The notes below the pieces were generated by a model. The model did not search any database. It had not been told where the DNA came from and was given only the letters and a program-made list of their open reading frames with translations. From Zygnema cylindricum (Eukaryota; Streptophyta; Zygnematophyceae; Zygnematales; Zygnemataceae), in contig JBBHKE010000881.1 of the NCBI GenBank assembly GCA_037447655.1, forward strand, positions 1-51,670: 51,670 bases of DNA. The letters are read 5' to 3'. A program made the position numbers and the translations under genes. Positions 22,495 to 32,304 of the stretch are shown here, one piece after another (within the stretch, counting starts at the first letter, position 1; each line of letters opens with the position of its first letter).

Positions 22495-22995
22495 TTCCAC
22501 AGAAAAGGAGACGTTTGAAAAAAGCTGATTCTATTTGTCTTACTTTGTTCCAATGTAGGCGACTGAAACTTCAAGCGGAGCCGCAAATTCAAACTGTTAA
22601 AATCGTGGTCACCAAAAGATCTAATGTCTGTTGAAATTGTTTGTTCCTCCTCTCTTACTTTTCCAGTTGACAGTTTTCTTAAAATTTCTCGCTCTCTTCT
22701 TTGATTCTCCTCTCTTTTTTTCTGGTGAAGCTTTCTTACTAAGAATCGTAGTGAGCCTAACGATTTCACATACTTTGGAAACTGAACATCTTCCTAAAAA
22801 AAAAAAAAAGGTACCAAAAAACTCACACAAAGACTTTTGGTTTCGAATCTCTCCTCATTATTTTAATCGATTGCCTTTGATTTTCAAAACCAACCTTTGT
22901 TCTCAAAAGGTACGAAAAACGTACAGAATGCACAGAAATTCTAGCCTCGAATGGATAGGATCGAGAGCTCGAGGCAAAGTGTTCTCACTATAAGT
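22495..22995. other. Upstream region of BTB copy D
   Basis: Non-coding 5' flank parallel to those of copies B and C ('catactttggaaactgaac', 'gcctttgattttcaaaacc', 'gctcgaggcaaa'). A 14-base A run lies near 22797. No confident TATA box. Confidence 0.4.
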
Positions 22996-23560
22996 TTCTC
23001 AAAAGTTTCCTCACTTTGCGACAAAAATGATTTGTCATTGTAGCAAGAACCGGCTGATTGGAAAACATTGAAATCTAGACTTGTAGAAGGGAGAAAAGCT
23101 AATGCAGAAAACATAGAAGCACATGACCTCGGCAATTGTAATAGATAGTCAAATAGCTTGCCACGTGGCAGACGCTGAAATGCAAAATAATGGAATGCTT
23201 AAGTTTGCAGGTCATTAAAAAGCTCGCTGTAAAGGACAGCCTTAATGGCTTAATGCAGGCAAAGCGCAATGCGGGTAATTCAATTTCTTGCCACATTGTA
23301 GGCCAAGCCTAATACGACAGATTTAAAGCTTGCCACCTTGTAATCTGCATTAATTTAATTGTTATCTTGCCATGTGGCAGGCCCATAATGTCAGTTTAGT
23401 GAAGGCAATTCAAAGCCTGTCAATGGCGAATGCGATCCCAATCCAAATATTGCACAATAATGTTTATTATAAGACAGGGCCCTAGGCAAACAATCCAGAA
23501 ATAAGCCACGTGGCAAGGGAAGCCAGAATGCAGACACTCCAAAAGCTTAAAATAAGGTAG
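22996..23560. repeat. G-box palindrome array upstream of copy D
   Basis: GCCACGTGGCA occurs at 23160-23170 and 23505-23515, with decayed versions near 23290 (CCACATTGTA) and 23372 (CCATGTGGCA). 'ggccaagcctaatacgacag' near 23302 is the same segment as in the copy B upstream block. The block aligns with 13177-13830 and 17041-17700. Confidence 0.55.
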
Positions 23561-24304
23561 GGAACATTCCTAATTAGAGTAATCGATTTCTTCCAAAATT
23601 TCCAAATTCCCAATTAGCGTACACCACGCTAAATAATAGTATACGCTAATCAAACCTACACGCTAATAGCGATTGGCGGTGTACTGTAGAGTAGGAGCTT
23701 CACCAGGACCAGAACAACAGAACAGTGTGACATTCCAATCATCAGTCATGCAGTCGCGCTAATCAGCTAATGAGAAAGAAGACATAGATTGGTACTAAAA
23801 ACGATAGAAAATTCGAAGATTCGAATGTGTCGGACGTGTTTTAATCGTTCGGTTTTTAGGGTTAAGAATGCACAGGTCAATCATGGGGATTTTTGAATAA
23901 TTTAATAGAGGTAAAGTACGAGTGGCGTATACACTTCGCATCGTATTGAATACGTTCTCATTTCAACACTATTTCAGGTCGTATTGACAGTTTCGGGACG
24001 TCCGCTTTTCAATACGAGTGGAAATGTTGTAGAAACAAATGAGAAGCCAACTTTGTCCGTTGGTCTAGTTCAGTTCCTTGTCCGTAAGTTACGGCGGACG
24101 CTGATTGCTCACTCCAAATTTTGCAGTGGTCCAGTCAATTTACAATTTTCACAAAGCAGGTTTAAATTCATAGGATAGTCTTTCAACCGTAGATCGAAGT
24201 GATCGACGGCATTCCTGCTAAGTACGAAAGTTTATCGTATTGCCTTGTAAAAACACTTCGGGAAAAATGTGTCCACCTCGATTGATGCCACATCTTGCGA
24301 CAAT
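23561..24304. other. Duplicated intergenic block with a small inverted-repeat relic
   Basis: Non-coding. 23615-23680 contains GTACACCACGCTAA and, inverted, CGCTAATAGCGATTGGCGGTGTAC, which resemble ends of the CACCGTG mariner-like family. It may be a very small or deleted member. 23780-24304 aligns with 17870-18375. Confidence 0.5.
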
Positions 24305-24312
24305 CTTTAATA

Positions 24313-24675
24313 CATAGTTCAAAAGTAGGTGAAAGTACGCCCATACAATATGCCTATTGTACGCAAAAGATACAATATGGCCTTAAGACCCATATTGTAT
24401 TGGTCGCAAAATTAAAAAAAATAGTAACAGGGTTGAGTTGCACATCGTTCAATAGAGAATTAATCGTCATGTCTAAATTTTGAAAAACATTTGGACAAAA
24501 AATGTTTTTCTGTAAGTTTTGAGGTATTTTTTATTTAAACCGTCAGATTTTGACGATCGGACGGTCGCTGATCAAAGTAGCGACTTAAAAAGATCACATG
24601 AAAAGCCCGTAACACAACTTACGATAAAGGCGCCGACAAAAGGCCTACAATTGAAACGCCTACTTTTGAACTATG
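24313..24675. mobile_element. CATAGTTC-family MITE, 363 bp, with known empty site
   Basis: The ends CATAGTTCAAAAGTAGGTG and CGCCTACTTTTGAACTATG are flanked by CTTTAATA (24305-24312) and CTTTAACA (24676-24683). The paralogous block at 18364-18400 reads straight through a single CTTTAACA, so the pre-insertion site is in the same window and the 8-bp duplication is confirmed by comparison. No protein is encoded. Confidence 0.9.
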
Positions 24676-24683
24676 CTTTAACA

Positions 24684-25737
24684 TGACTTCGCACGAAAAG
24701 TGCATCGTACTGTATTTTGTGCGAGGTAAAGAATCTCTCAAACGGAAACTCGCATCTACCATCGCATTTTTTATCATAGTGTGACAGGCGACATCATTTT
24801 CCATGCTTCATGCGTCGTTTGTACGGCGATTGGGCGTGCGGAAACTTCTACAAAAATTAGAATTGACACGTGCCAATATTTCGCACGCATGAATTCAGCT
24901 CACGCGGTACAGGAGTTGTGGATGAATGGAAAGCTCTCTCTCTTCCTTTTGCCATTTCTGCTCTAAAACTTGCCCAGACCAGAGACCAGAAAACCCCATT
25001 ACTGTTTACGTACATTATTTTAACCAACTGAAAATACAGTCTTTTTGACTTCGACGATAAATTTAGAGCTGACGACTGACGTCACGTTTCCTCTTGCCTT
25101 GATACTGCAGACGGCAGTATATGTGTCCATACCCGTTTTTGTACCTTAACGGGAAAATACATGTGTAGTTGGATCCATTAGTTAAACTATTTAGCAGTTT
25201 TACGGAGATTCTAATGCGATTTCATAAAGTGAAACCTCCGTAGTCCTAAAACTTTACAGAAACGGGGAGCCTTTTGCGTCCTAGCGAATAACAAGATTCT
25301 ATTGGTCGAGTTTTTCGTCTGGGCTGAAAAGTGCGCGCGGGTCCTTAACATTTTTGCGAAAGCTATAGGCTCTCTTTTACAAATTTGAAGTGAAGCTTTG
25401 CCCTAAATTTCTCGTGTGCACTAATCATTTTTCTTAACACAAGAAGATCCTCAATGTGGACCATGCCAAGAAAATGGGGAATAATTTGTTGATCATGTAG
25501 GAAAAATGGAAAACAAATCGTTTAAAAAAAAATTATTAGATCACTGGTAACGAAAGTTTCAAATTGTTTTCTTGGCTTTCAAGGATTAAGAAAAGGAAGA
25601 TTTTGTGGTAGTTTGTACTAATGATTGTAACATACTATTTGTTTTCAGTTTGAACTTCCTGCACATGAAATTGTAACAAAAGAAAGAATGAAATCGGCGT
25701 TGTAGAAACTTTTCCTTTTTCAAGGAAATGGAAACGT
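24684..25737. other. Duplicated intergenic block, no gene
   Basis: 24684-24930 aligns with 18384-18640 and 24945-25560 with 19310-19910. Beyond about 25560 the sequence leads into the 5' end of the plus-strand BTB copy F. No separate gene seen. Confidence 0.45.
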
Positions 25738-26790
25738 CAAAGGAAATCGTGACGGTCACTTTGGTGTCCCTAGAGAAGGAGAAAAACATTTGTACGGCCA
25801 CTCTCTCTCTCTCTTGAGGCGCTCTACAAAAAGTGAAACTTTGGTAGCAAAGTTTTCGGGCAGGTGGGAAAACAATGCGATATCTTCCAGAAAAAGTGTT
25901 CTTACAGAAAAATTGCAACCTAAATCGGTAATTTTGGCTACAGGAGCATACGAGAATACTTGGGAAGTCATGGCAGGTGGAGGACATACTTTTCTTGATC
26001 AAATAGGCCACACCCATTCAACTTTGAACAACTTTTAATATTGTGATTGTTTCCGATCAACTATTGTTCAAGAAAGGTGTACATGTTGCGTTGTAATATT
26101 TGAAACATGTCCCGTGGAGCGTAACTAGATTGCATAATGTTGAAGATGTTATTTAACAAATATTGAGTGAGGATAGAAGTTGATAGGATCTCTTGTCACA
26201 AAACCAGTTCTCATGGCAAATTCACATGATGAATTTGGTATGAAGAAACTTTTGGAGAACACACATGGACAAGACGAAATCCAATGTAAGTATAAAAGGG
26301 CATTGCTGACGTTTGTAAAGGGAAATTGCTTGTCAACCTTACTCTTTTTTACAATGAGAATGTGTTTTGTGAAACTTATGTTTTGTATATTCAAATAAAT
26401 GTCGATCATAAAAGGAAACTTTCATTTCAACCTTGAAGTCGTTTTTGCACTACTTGACGGTTCTTTAGAATCTTATTTGTTTCAAATAAACAACCTTGAC
26501 CTTTGGCAGGTTGGCATATTACTGTGTGAAAACACCTCTTATGAAAGACCCATGTAGAAAAGCGAAACTAAGTCTTGCTCTTGAATGCTGTAAAAATAGC
26601 GAACGAAAAGTTGTTAGAGGGCCATGTTGTTCTAGAATGTGTTTCAAAGAAAAGAGTGGCCATAGCTTTGGCTCCAGATGCCAAACTTTGTGTTGACTTT
26701 GAAACATCTTGATGATATAAAAAATACGTTAAAACTTTATCATATGAAGGATATATGTTGGAGACCATATGGAGAATCGAAAGTGTTGAA
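25738..26790 (+). pseudogene. BTB/POZ-like family copy F, plus strand, decayed
   Basis: The ATG at 25738 starts 'METSKEIVTVTLVSLEKEKN'. The family's 'CTATLSL' is then disrupted by an enlarged CT run (25800-25814) that shifts the frame. The next frame holds 'LVAKFSGRWENNAIS', 'GAYENTWEVMAGGGHTFLDQI' (25835-26035) and then a stop. 'VIVSDQLLFKKGVH' and 'VPWS' follow in other frames near 26045-26120. At 26580-26740 the DNA matches the 'KGHLVL..Q.MEWLQLW' and 'DITKIIKTLPYE' regions. There are multiple frameshifts and internal loss. It runs opposite to the main array. Confidence 0.75.
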
Positions 26791-27763
26791 GCATAAGATT
26801 TTCGAAAGCAATGGAGAGTTGACAAAAACACGCCCGAAAATCGAGTCATATTTTAGTTTTGTTTATTTTCCGTTTTGCATAGTACAAATAACATGTTTGG
26901 TGTTGTGAAGTGAAAACTTCTTTTATAGAAGGCTGGAAACAGAAAAAGATCGGTTAATACCATTGAGTTTGAAAGATTTGGGAAGATGTTGGTGAAACAA
27001 CAATGTCTAATAGTGAGTTGTAAGAAAATGTAGGTTAAGGTTGTTTCCATTTGGCCTCCTAATATAATATATATTATAATATACCAATATATATTTGGTG
27101 CCCTTGTTCTCCAATTTATGTGAGTATGTGTGATCAGATTTGTTTTTCATTCTATTGTAGAAGGACATAAATTTTGTAACCAAAAACAGTACCGGTTTAT
27201 TTAACATCATGAGCGTTCATGATGGTCTAATTTTGTCACGAACATTTTTCTCAAGTGTTAAAATCAACTGAAGGAGCAACTGAAAATAATTTATTCCACA
27301 AACAAACATCCAAAGATGAAAAAGCAATTTTATCAAAAAACAACTCAAGTGCCAAATGTCAAATTCAATACTCTCACCTGATAAAAACTGAAATATGATG
27401 TCAAATTTAGCGAGGTAAAGGTACAAATTTTATCAAATTTGCAGTCTACATTCTTTTTACACCCATTCTTTTAGCCGTTTCCCTTGTCACCATTTCTGAT
27501 CTCTTGTTTCTCAATCTTAACGAGGCTCAAACTGTTTCCTGTTTGCAGTTAACATTCCTAACGCACCCAAAAAAAAAGAAAAAAGTTTATCCAAAACTTC
27601 AGCCTAAAATCCTCACCACTAGAAGGCAAAATTAAAATTGCGAAAAGCATACACAAACTTTGCAAAAAGTAGCAAAACCCGTTTTTTGCGACCACTTCTC
27701 TATTTGTAAAACCTTAGGGGCTTTATTTACAAGTTTGCTATTTTATAACAGACCTTTAAATTG
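26791..27763. other. Intergenic, 3' flank of copy E and AT-rich palindromic patch
   Basis: 26850-27060 resembles 14390-14580. An AT-rich patch with near-palindromic 'taatataatatatattata' lies near 27060. 27330-27760 is the 3' flank of copy E. TTTATT at 27722-27727 reads AATAAA on the minus strand and may serve as its poly(A) signal. Confidence 0.5.
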
Positions 27764-28349
27764 TCAAAATGTCCATGGATCCCCTTTAATTTTTTTACTA
27801 TCAAGGCTTTTCTGGATTTTTCCGGCTTGAATACCAAGGTGCTTTACTGCCTCGGACAAGTCCTTTACTTCAGAAGCATTTTGGATTTCTGCGGTGACTT
27901 CTTCAAAAACTGGTAACAAATTTCTAGAATTTTTTAGGTCCCCATTCAGTTGGTTGCATAGAAAGGTACATCGTTCCTCATATGGTAAGGTTTTGATGAT
28001 TTTTGTTATATCCGAAATTTCTTCAGGAGTCCGAACAAGTGTACCATCAATGGGCATTTCCAACCAAAGTTTCAGCCACTCCATTCTTTGAGGTAAATCC
28101 AAAACAAGATGGCCCTTCAACAACAACTTGTTCACTATTTTGACAACGTCCTCTAGTTCAACATTTGCACGCTCCCATGTTCCTAACTTGCTATTGTGTA
28201 TGCTATTTTTCAGTTGAAGTGAGCCGATATGACGGAGCTCAAGATTGTTTACTTGAAACGAAAAATGTTTCAGAGCAACATCGAGAATGTCAAAGACGAT
28301 TTTAAGGCGTAGAATCGAAAGTGAATTTGTCGATTGTGCCAAATCAACA
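27764..28349 (-). CDS. BTB/POZ-like family copy E, partial, cut by assembly gap
   Basis: An open frame on the minus strand runs from the gap at 28350 to a stop at 27764, about 195 codons. It encodes the C-terminal half only ('LRLKIVFDILDVALKHFSFQ', 'LEDVVKIVNKLLLKGHLVLD', 'EEISDITKIIKTLPY'), with no frameshift and the usual Lys-rich C-terminus ('KKIKGDPWTF'). The N-terminal BTB-like part should lie to the right of 28349, but after the 10 N the sequence is unrelated. Whether the full gene is intact cannot be told. Confidence 0.72.
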
Positions 28350-28359
28350 NNNNNNNNNN
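28350..28359. other. Assembly gap (10 N)
   Basis: Ten N characters interrupt copy E. The right side does not continue the BTB gene, so the gap hides at least about 750 bp or joins two unrelated contigs. Confidence 0.98.
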
Positions 28360-29181
28360 TTCAGGACGTGACGAGTGAAGGCAAAGGGGACTCCCGCGTA
28401 CAAACGAGAGAGATACTTAGAGGAGTGTTCCCTGTGTGTAAGACAAGGGTAGCGTAGGTAGGTAGGTGTAAGACAAGGTACGACCTAACTACCTCTTGTC
28501 TTTCTAAACTGTCGACCATTCTGACACCAACGGCCGTGGTTCACCTTTCCCGTATTTTACTCACGACGTACATGCAAGATAGTGTTTACGGTGCCGTCAA
28601 TGCTCTGGTACAATCATTTTCAACACAAAAATCGGCAACATCAGCAGTTCAGCTGAATCCTCTAACACTTTGCCTCTCATGGTATTTTTCTCCACCCCGG
28701 TTATTTCACAATCACCCCGATCCTAATAATGCCAATAACTGCCGTGGCATTTGTGATAGAACGTACATGCAGCACTCATTTTATGCCCTTTCCACTTGGT
28801 GCCGGCAACCACAGTCTTACCAGCTGTCAAATCTTTCTGTTCTCCATCAATCCAGCATGGAACAGAATGTGGATGGATGGATGCGATGGGAACAGAATGT
28901 GTGTCCCTTGTGAGGAGATTCATAGAGAGAGCAAACATGCGCCCTCAGGGGAAACGGAAGTGAGCAGTGCAGGACTTAGCAGGTTATTAGATACCATAGA
29001 TAGAGATTTGCAGAATGGAAGCGATGCCGATGGAGACTATGAAGTATTCTTCGAGCTTTTCGACGCCGGGACATAGGAAAGGAAAGAACATTGTAACGAG
29101 CAGTGTTTTGACGCCGGGAAAAACACAATTTCCACACCATTTTCTGAGTCCTCTTCATGCGATTCCCCCCATAGTTCCAGA
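28360..29181 (+). other. Possible terminal exon, unrecognised protein
   Basis: Base composition is more even here than nearby. On the plus strand, 28900-29076 is open and ends with a TAG; it reads 'EEIHRESKHAPSG', then 'LSRLLDTIDRDLQNG' and 'YEVFFELFDAGT', acidic and non-repetitive like a real C-terminus. A diverged direct repeat (about 28525 and 28730, with 'acgtacatgca') lies upstream. I recognise no family. It could be the 3' exon of a gene whose 5' part is in the gap, or chance. Confidence 0.25.
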
Positions 29182-29638
29182 CATAGTTCAAAAGTAGGCG
29201 TTTCAATTGTAGGCCTTTTGTCGGCGCCTTTATCCTAAGTTGTGTTATGGGCTTTTCATGTGATCTTCTTAAGTCGCTACTTTTATCAGCGACCGTCCGA
29301 TCATCCAAATCTGATGATAGTCCTATCATAAGTTGTGGTATGGGCTTTTCATGTGACCTTCTCAAGTCGCTACTTTGATCAGCGACCGTCCGATCGTCCG
29401 AATCTGACGGTTTAAATAAAAAATACCTCAAAACTCACAGAAAAATAAATTTTTGTCCAAATGTTTTTCAAAATTTAGACCTGATGTTTAATTCTCTATC
29501 GAACGATGTGCAACTCAACCCTGTTACTATTTTATTTCATTTTGTGGCCAATACAATATGGGTCTTAAGGGTATATTGTATTTTTTGCGTTCAATAGGCA
29601 TATTGTATGGGTGTACTTTCACCTACTTTTGAACTATG
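29182..29638. mobile_element. CATAGTTC-family MITE, inverted orientation, internal duplication
   Basis: The ends CATAGTTCAAAAGTAGGCG and CACCTACTTTTGAACTATG are present. Left flank is GTTCCAGA and right flank GTTTCCAGA, an 8-bp duplication with one extra base. Inside, a segment of about 92 bp with 'tatgggcttttcatgtga' and 'cagcgaccgtccgatc' is tandemly duplicated. Orientation is opposite to the copies at 18646, 24313 and 29891. Confidence 0.8.
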
Positions 29639-29890
29639 GTTCCAGAGCACGGGAACTGTGTCAACGCTACACCGTGAATTGCTAAAATTATTAGAGTAGA
29701 GAAACAAATCGTGTCATTAACTCTATTTTGAGTTCAAGGGCCTAACGCCAACAAAAATTAACACTAATTTATATGACTATCACTAATTTGGATACAAATT
29801 CCCATATTGTAGCCATCACATAGTCGACGTTTGAACATTTGAGAACAGGTTTGCGGGATTTTTCCCCGTCTTTATTACTAGGAATCAAAT
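29639..29890. other. Spacer between two inverted MITEs, with a mariner-like end
   Basis: This non-coding stretch contains TA-CACCGTGAATTGCTAAAA at 29669, a left end of the CACCGTG mariner-like family. Its right end is missing. Confidence 0.45.
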
Positions 29891-30348
29891 CATATTTCAA
29901 AAGTAGGTGAAAGTACACCCATACAATATGCCTATTGTACGCAAAAAATACAACATACCCTTAAGACCCATATTGTATAAGCCGCAAAATGAAATAAAAT
30001 AGTAACAGGGTTGAGTTCCATATCGTTCAATAGAGAATTAAACGTCATGTCTAAATTTTGAAAAACTTTCGGACAAAAAAATATTTTTCTGTGAGTTTTG
30101 AGGTATTTTTTTATTTAAACAGTCAGATTTGGACGATCGGACCGTCGCTGATCAAAGTAGAGACTTAAGAAGGTCACATGAAAAGCCCATAACACAACTT
30201 ATGATAGGACTATCGTCAGATTTGGACGATCGGACGGTCGCTAATAAAAGTAGCGACTTAAAAATATCACATGAAAAGCCTATAACACAACTTACGATAA
30301 AGGCGTCGACAAAAGGCCTACAATTGAAACGCCTACTTTTAAACTATG
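29891..30348. mobile_element. CATAGTTC-family MITE, exact 8-bp TSD
   Basis: The ends CATATTTCAAAAGTAGGTG and CGCCTACTTTTAAACTATG are flanked by the identical octamer AATCAAAT (29883-29890 and 30349-30356). The internal roughly 92-bp tandem duplication is shared with the 29182 copy, so these two form a subfamily. They face each other as inverted repeats across 252 bp. Confidence 0.88.
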
Positions 30349-30536
30349 AATCAAATCGCCCTTTCCCGTTTTTCTTTTACCCCCTTTGTACTTTATGGTT
30401 TTTCCATCGCACTTTCTGTAATAAAGTTTTCCGTATTTTTTCCCGTGTAGACGCCATTATTTGGCACTTTTCCTGTCTACTTGTGCGAACTAACAAGCAG
30501 TACAATAGTACGGACTAAACACATTTCCTACACTAA

Positions 30537-31249
30537 GGGTGAACCTCCATCAGGCGAAAAGTGGGGTTGTTTATTGTTAAAAGTACAATTTCGTAAATAT
30601 CCAGCTCATTTCCGTACTGCTTTTTTTATATAAAACATGATTACTGAGGATTCGTCAAGATTCTCCAAACTTTTGGGCGACAACGTCGACCGTCCGATTA
30701 TGGATTTTCAAAGCAAAGGTCACTCGGTCCAGTGATTGGCACTCTCCTCAAAGAGGACACTAGCCAATCACCGGACGTGTAAAATGTTTACGCGTGGAAA
30801 GGTCACGTACAAACCACGTGCCTTCCGACATTTGCCACGCGCCTTCAGAAAAGCAGGAATCAAATCCAACGAAAACAACGAGAAAATGTTTGTCGAAGAA
30901 TGTGTCGTGACGCCTCCTCCACCATCCGTTGACATTCGGAATTTGCGGCGCCACAACGAAGCACGAACGACAAAACAACGACAAAAAGAAAAAAACACAA
31001 ACGTACAAATTGTAAACGCATGTAATATAATTTTGCGGCTAGCTATACGGATACAATTTCAAATATTATGCTTTTGGAATATTTAACTATGTTCGCCATT
31101 AGAAGAGGAACCTACGTGCACCAATCGAAATAAAGCACATACGAGATAGATTTCATTGCTGACACGACCTGATGGAGAAGTGAACGAAATATTAGTGCCT
31201 GTAAACGTTTTTGTACGATTACTGTCGGCGCCTGATGGAGAAGCGGTCT
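30537..31249. mobile_element. Harbinger/Tourist-like element flanked by TAA
   Basis: The left end GGGTGAACCTCCATCAGGCG and the right end, inverted, GACCGCTTCTCCATCAGGCG share TCCATCAGGCG. TAA lies on both sides (30534-30536 and 31250-31252). TWA duplications and G-rich ends are typical of PIF/Harbinger MITEs. The interior includes a hairpin (30731-30775). The plus-strand open frame at 30736-31086 has no recognised relatives and is probably fortuitous. Confidence 0.6.
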
Positions 31250-31252
31250 AAG

Positions 31253-31479
31253 GGCAACCGTTCCATCAGACGAAAGGTGGGGTAGTTTACAGAAATTCGC
31301 TACTACTCGTATCAAACCGTACCGCTTATTTTGTTTTTATACGAAAAACAACATTACAGAGAATCTTGCCAATACTCTTTGAAGGTCTGGGAGGTAATAC
31401 TGACCGTCGCATGTTCATATGCGAGGCGTTCGCTCCATTTTTCTTTGTAATTGTCAACCCACCTCGAGGAGGTGAGTTA
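31253..31479. other. Second Harbinger-like left end, truncated
   Basis: Immediately after the TAA at 31250-31252, GGGCAACCGTTCCATCAGACG begins another left end of the same type. No matching right end was found nearby; it may be broken by the element at 31480. Confidence 0.45.
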
Positions 31480-32301
31480 GGGCGTGTCCCCATGTAACCG
31501 TTATTTTGAAACGTTATTTTGGAATTTAGCGCTGATTTTACGGTGTACTTTTCAAAGTGTGCCTATGTGAATCGTTACTTGCGCGTTCATTATTTTGAAT
31601 ATGTGGCAGCTGTACACGTCGCCAATACTTGCGAAACCGAAACTGCTGACATTTGTACGCCGCAAAGAGCTCCTGACATACTGGGACAATTGTCGACGCC
31701 GACTATCATTTGTTGACGCCCACACGTGAACGACATAAGCAATCGCCTACGTCTACAAAATGACATTTGTAGACACCCACAAGTGGACAACATAAGCAAA
31801 CGGACAAACAATTTTTTTGTTCGTGTATTCTCCCAACAGCAAAAAAACAAATGAAAACTTTTGACGCGTGCAACCCAAGATTTCTATTCGTCAATAGGGT
31901 AGTATTTTGATTAAAAGCAGGTCGCGATTTGATTTCATTGCAAGTGTGAAGATGAGCTGGAAGTGGGTCGCGATGATAATACTGCCAAATCACCGTACCT
32001 TTCAAGTTCCAAGATGACGCAAAATGTATTTGAGTTTTTGCCCATTTTTCGTACGGCGTAATATTTTCAAGTAGGAAGTCCCATTTTCTGTGTAAACGAC
32101 GGGAAACCGTTACTTGAACACATGGGGACACGCCGATGATAATACTGCCAAATCGCCGTACCTTTCAAGTTCCAAGATGACGCAAAATGTATTTGAGTTT
32201 TTGCCCATTTTTCGTACGGCGTAATATTTTCAAGTAGGAAGTCCCATTTTCTATGTAAACGACGGGAAAAAACCCTTACTTCAACACATGGGGACACGCC
32301 C
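31480..32301. mobile_element. Harbinger/Tourist-like element, TTA TSD, duplicated right end
   Basis: The left end GGGCGTGTCCCCATGT and right end ACATGGGGACACGCCC are exact inverted repeats, flanked by TTA at 31477-31479 and 32302-32304. The last 163 bp are tandemly duplicated: 31972-32134 repeats at 32135-32301, so an internal copy of the right terminus lies near 32119-32134. No transposase is encoded. Confidence 0.82.
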
Positions 32302-32304
32302 TTA

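Noticed and set aside
21344-22528. Plus-strand open frames across the BTB copies (also 11498-12796, 15926-16673 and 27894-28091)
   Set aside because: They are antisense shadows of the minus-strand family: they recur at the same place in each copy and lack independent conservation.
28976-30518. Open frames inside CATAGTTC-family elements (28976-29431 minus, 30129-30518 plus)
   Set aside because: They translate the duplicated non-coding interior ('DLRRSHEKPI' repeats) and occur in both orientations, so they are not transposase.
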